DNA of 6,190 nt from Betaproteobacteria bacterium (GTDB lineage Bacteria > Pseudomonadota > Gammaproteobacteria > Burkholderiales > Burkholderiaceae_C). The position numbers and the translations under genes were made by a program. The stretch spans positions 1 through 6,190 of the forward strand of contig RFWA01000155.1 in assembly GCA_009922295.1 (NCBI GenBank), written 5' to 3'. The notes beneath the pieces were generated by a model, which was given only the letters and a program-made list of their open reading frames with translations, was not told the origin of the DNA and ran no database searches. This document shows positions 6,060-6,190 of this stretch, piece by piece; within the stretch, counting starts at the first letter, position 1, and each line of letters opens with the position of its first letter.

Positions 6060-6190
6060 GACTGGCGGCGGGGGTCGAGCGCGTCGCGCAATCCATCCCC
6101 AAGAAGGTTGAAGCCGAGGCTGGCAAGAAAGATCGCGGCCCCTGGCAATGTGGCCACCCACCACGAGTCCAGCAGGAAGTCCCGGCCGTT
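6056..6190 (-). CDS. ABC transporter permease, DppC/OppC-like (partial; only the C-terminus in window)
   Basis: The C-terminal 44 residues of an inner-membrane permease of the peptide/nickel importer class, read on the minus strand from the right edge. A final membrane helix (W-V-A-T-L-P-G-A-A-I-F-L) runs into the family-typical end N-L-L-G-D-G-L-R-D-A-L-D-P-R. This ending is diagnostic for DppC-type permeases. Its TGA (6058-6056) overlaps the ATG of the DppD-like ATPase as ATGA, so the genes are translationally coupled. The binding protein and the second permease are expected further upstream, outside the window. There is no sign of damage in the visible part. Confidence 0.88.
   Translation of the reverse strand, partial: NGRDFLLDSWWVATLPGAAIFLASLGFNLLGDGLRDALDPRRQS

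Noticed and set aside
6060..6164. N-terminal extension of the DppD-like ATPase
   Set aside because: This stretch encodes the DppC-like permease C-terminus in another frame, and its translation in the ATPase frame is Pro/Arg-rich with no family match.

Overview
The window looks like chromosomal DNA of a high-GC Gram-negative bacterium, most probably a betaproteobacterium of the order Burkholderiales (Comamonadaceae-like). This placement is inferred from GC-rich codon use, the gene families, and a palindromic intergenic element of a style I associate with that family. No RNA gene, CRISPR array, insertion sequence or phage gene was seen. The longest stretch without a gene is 195 bases (2398-2592).

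Region 1 (1-2397, minus strand) is a TRAP-type transporter operon read right to left. It encodes a TatT-family lipoprotein, a DctP-family periplasmic binding protein, and a DctQ-type small membrane subunit that runs off the left edge. A TatT protein next to a DctP protein marks the TPAT (TPR-protein-associated TRAP) subgroup, first described from Treponema pallidum. Its ligand here is unknown. The binding protein lacks the arginine that most TRAP binding proteins use to hold a carboxylate.

Region 2 (2398-2592) is the divergent intergenic region between the TRAP operon and the aromatic-biosynthesis gene. It holds a Comamonadaceae-style palindromic element, which carries a plausible promoter facing the TRAP operon, and a separate short inverted repeat.

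Region 3 (2593-3651, plus strand) is a complete class I DAHP synthase, the first enzyme of the shikimate pathway. It resembles AroF more than AroG.

Region 4 (3694-6190, minus strand) is the distal part of a peptide/nickel-type ABC importer operon. In transcription order it has the C-terminus of a DppC-like permease (cut by the right edge), a DppD-like ATPase and a DppF-like ATPase, joined by two 4-base ATGA stop/start overlaps. After a 66-base gap comes a GntR-family FCD-domain regulator. That gap contains a candidate internal promoter whose 17-base spacer is exactly a perfect inverted repeat, and the predicted transcript would be leaderless or nearly so. The regulator probably controls the ABC operon, whose main promoter lies outside the window. 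aroF and the regulator gene converge, with 42 bases between their stop codons.
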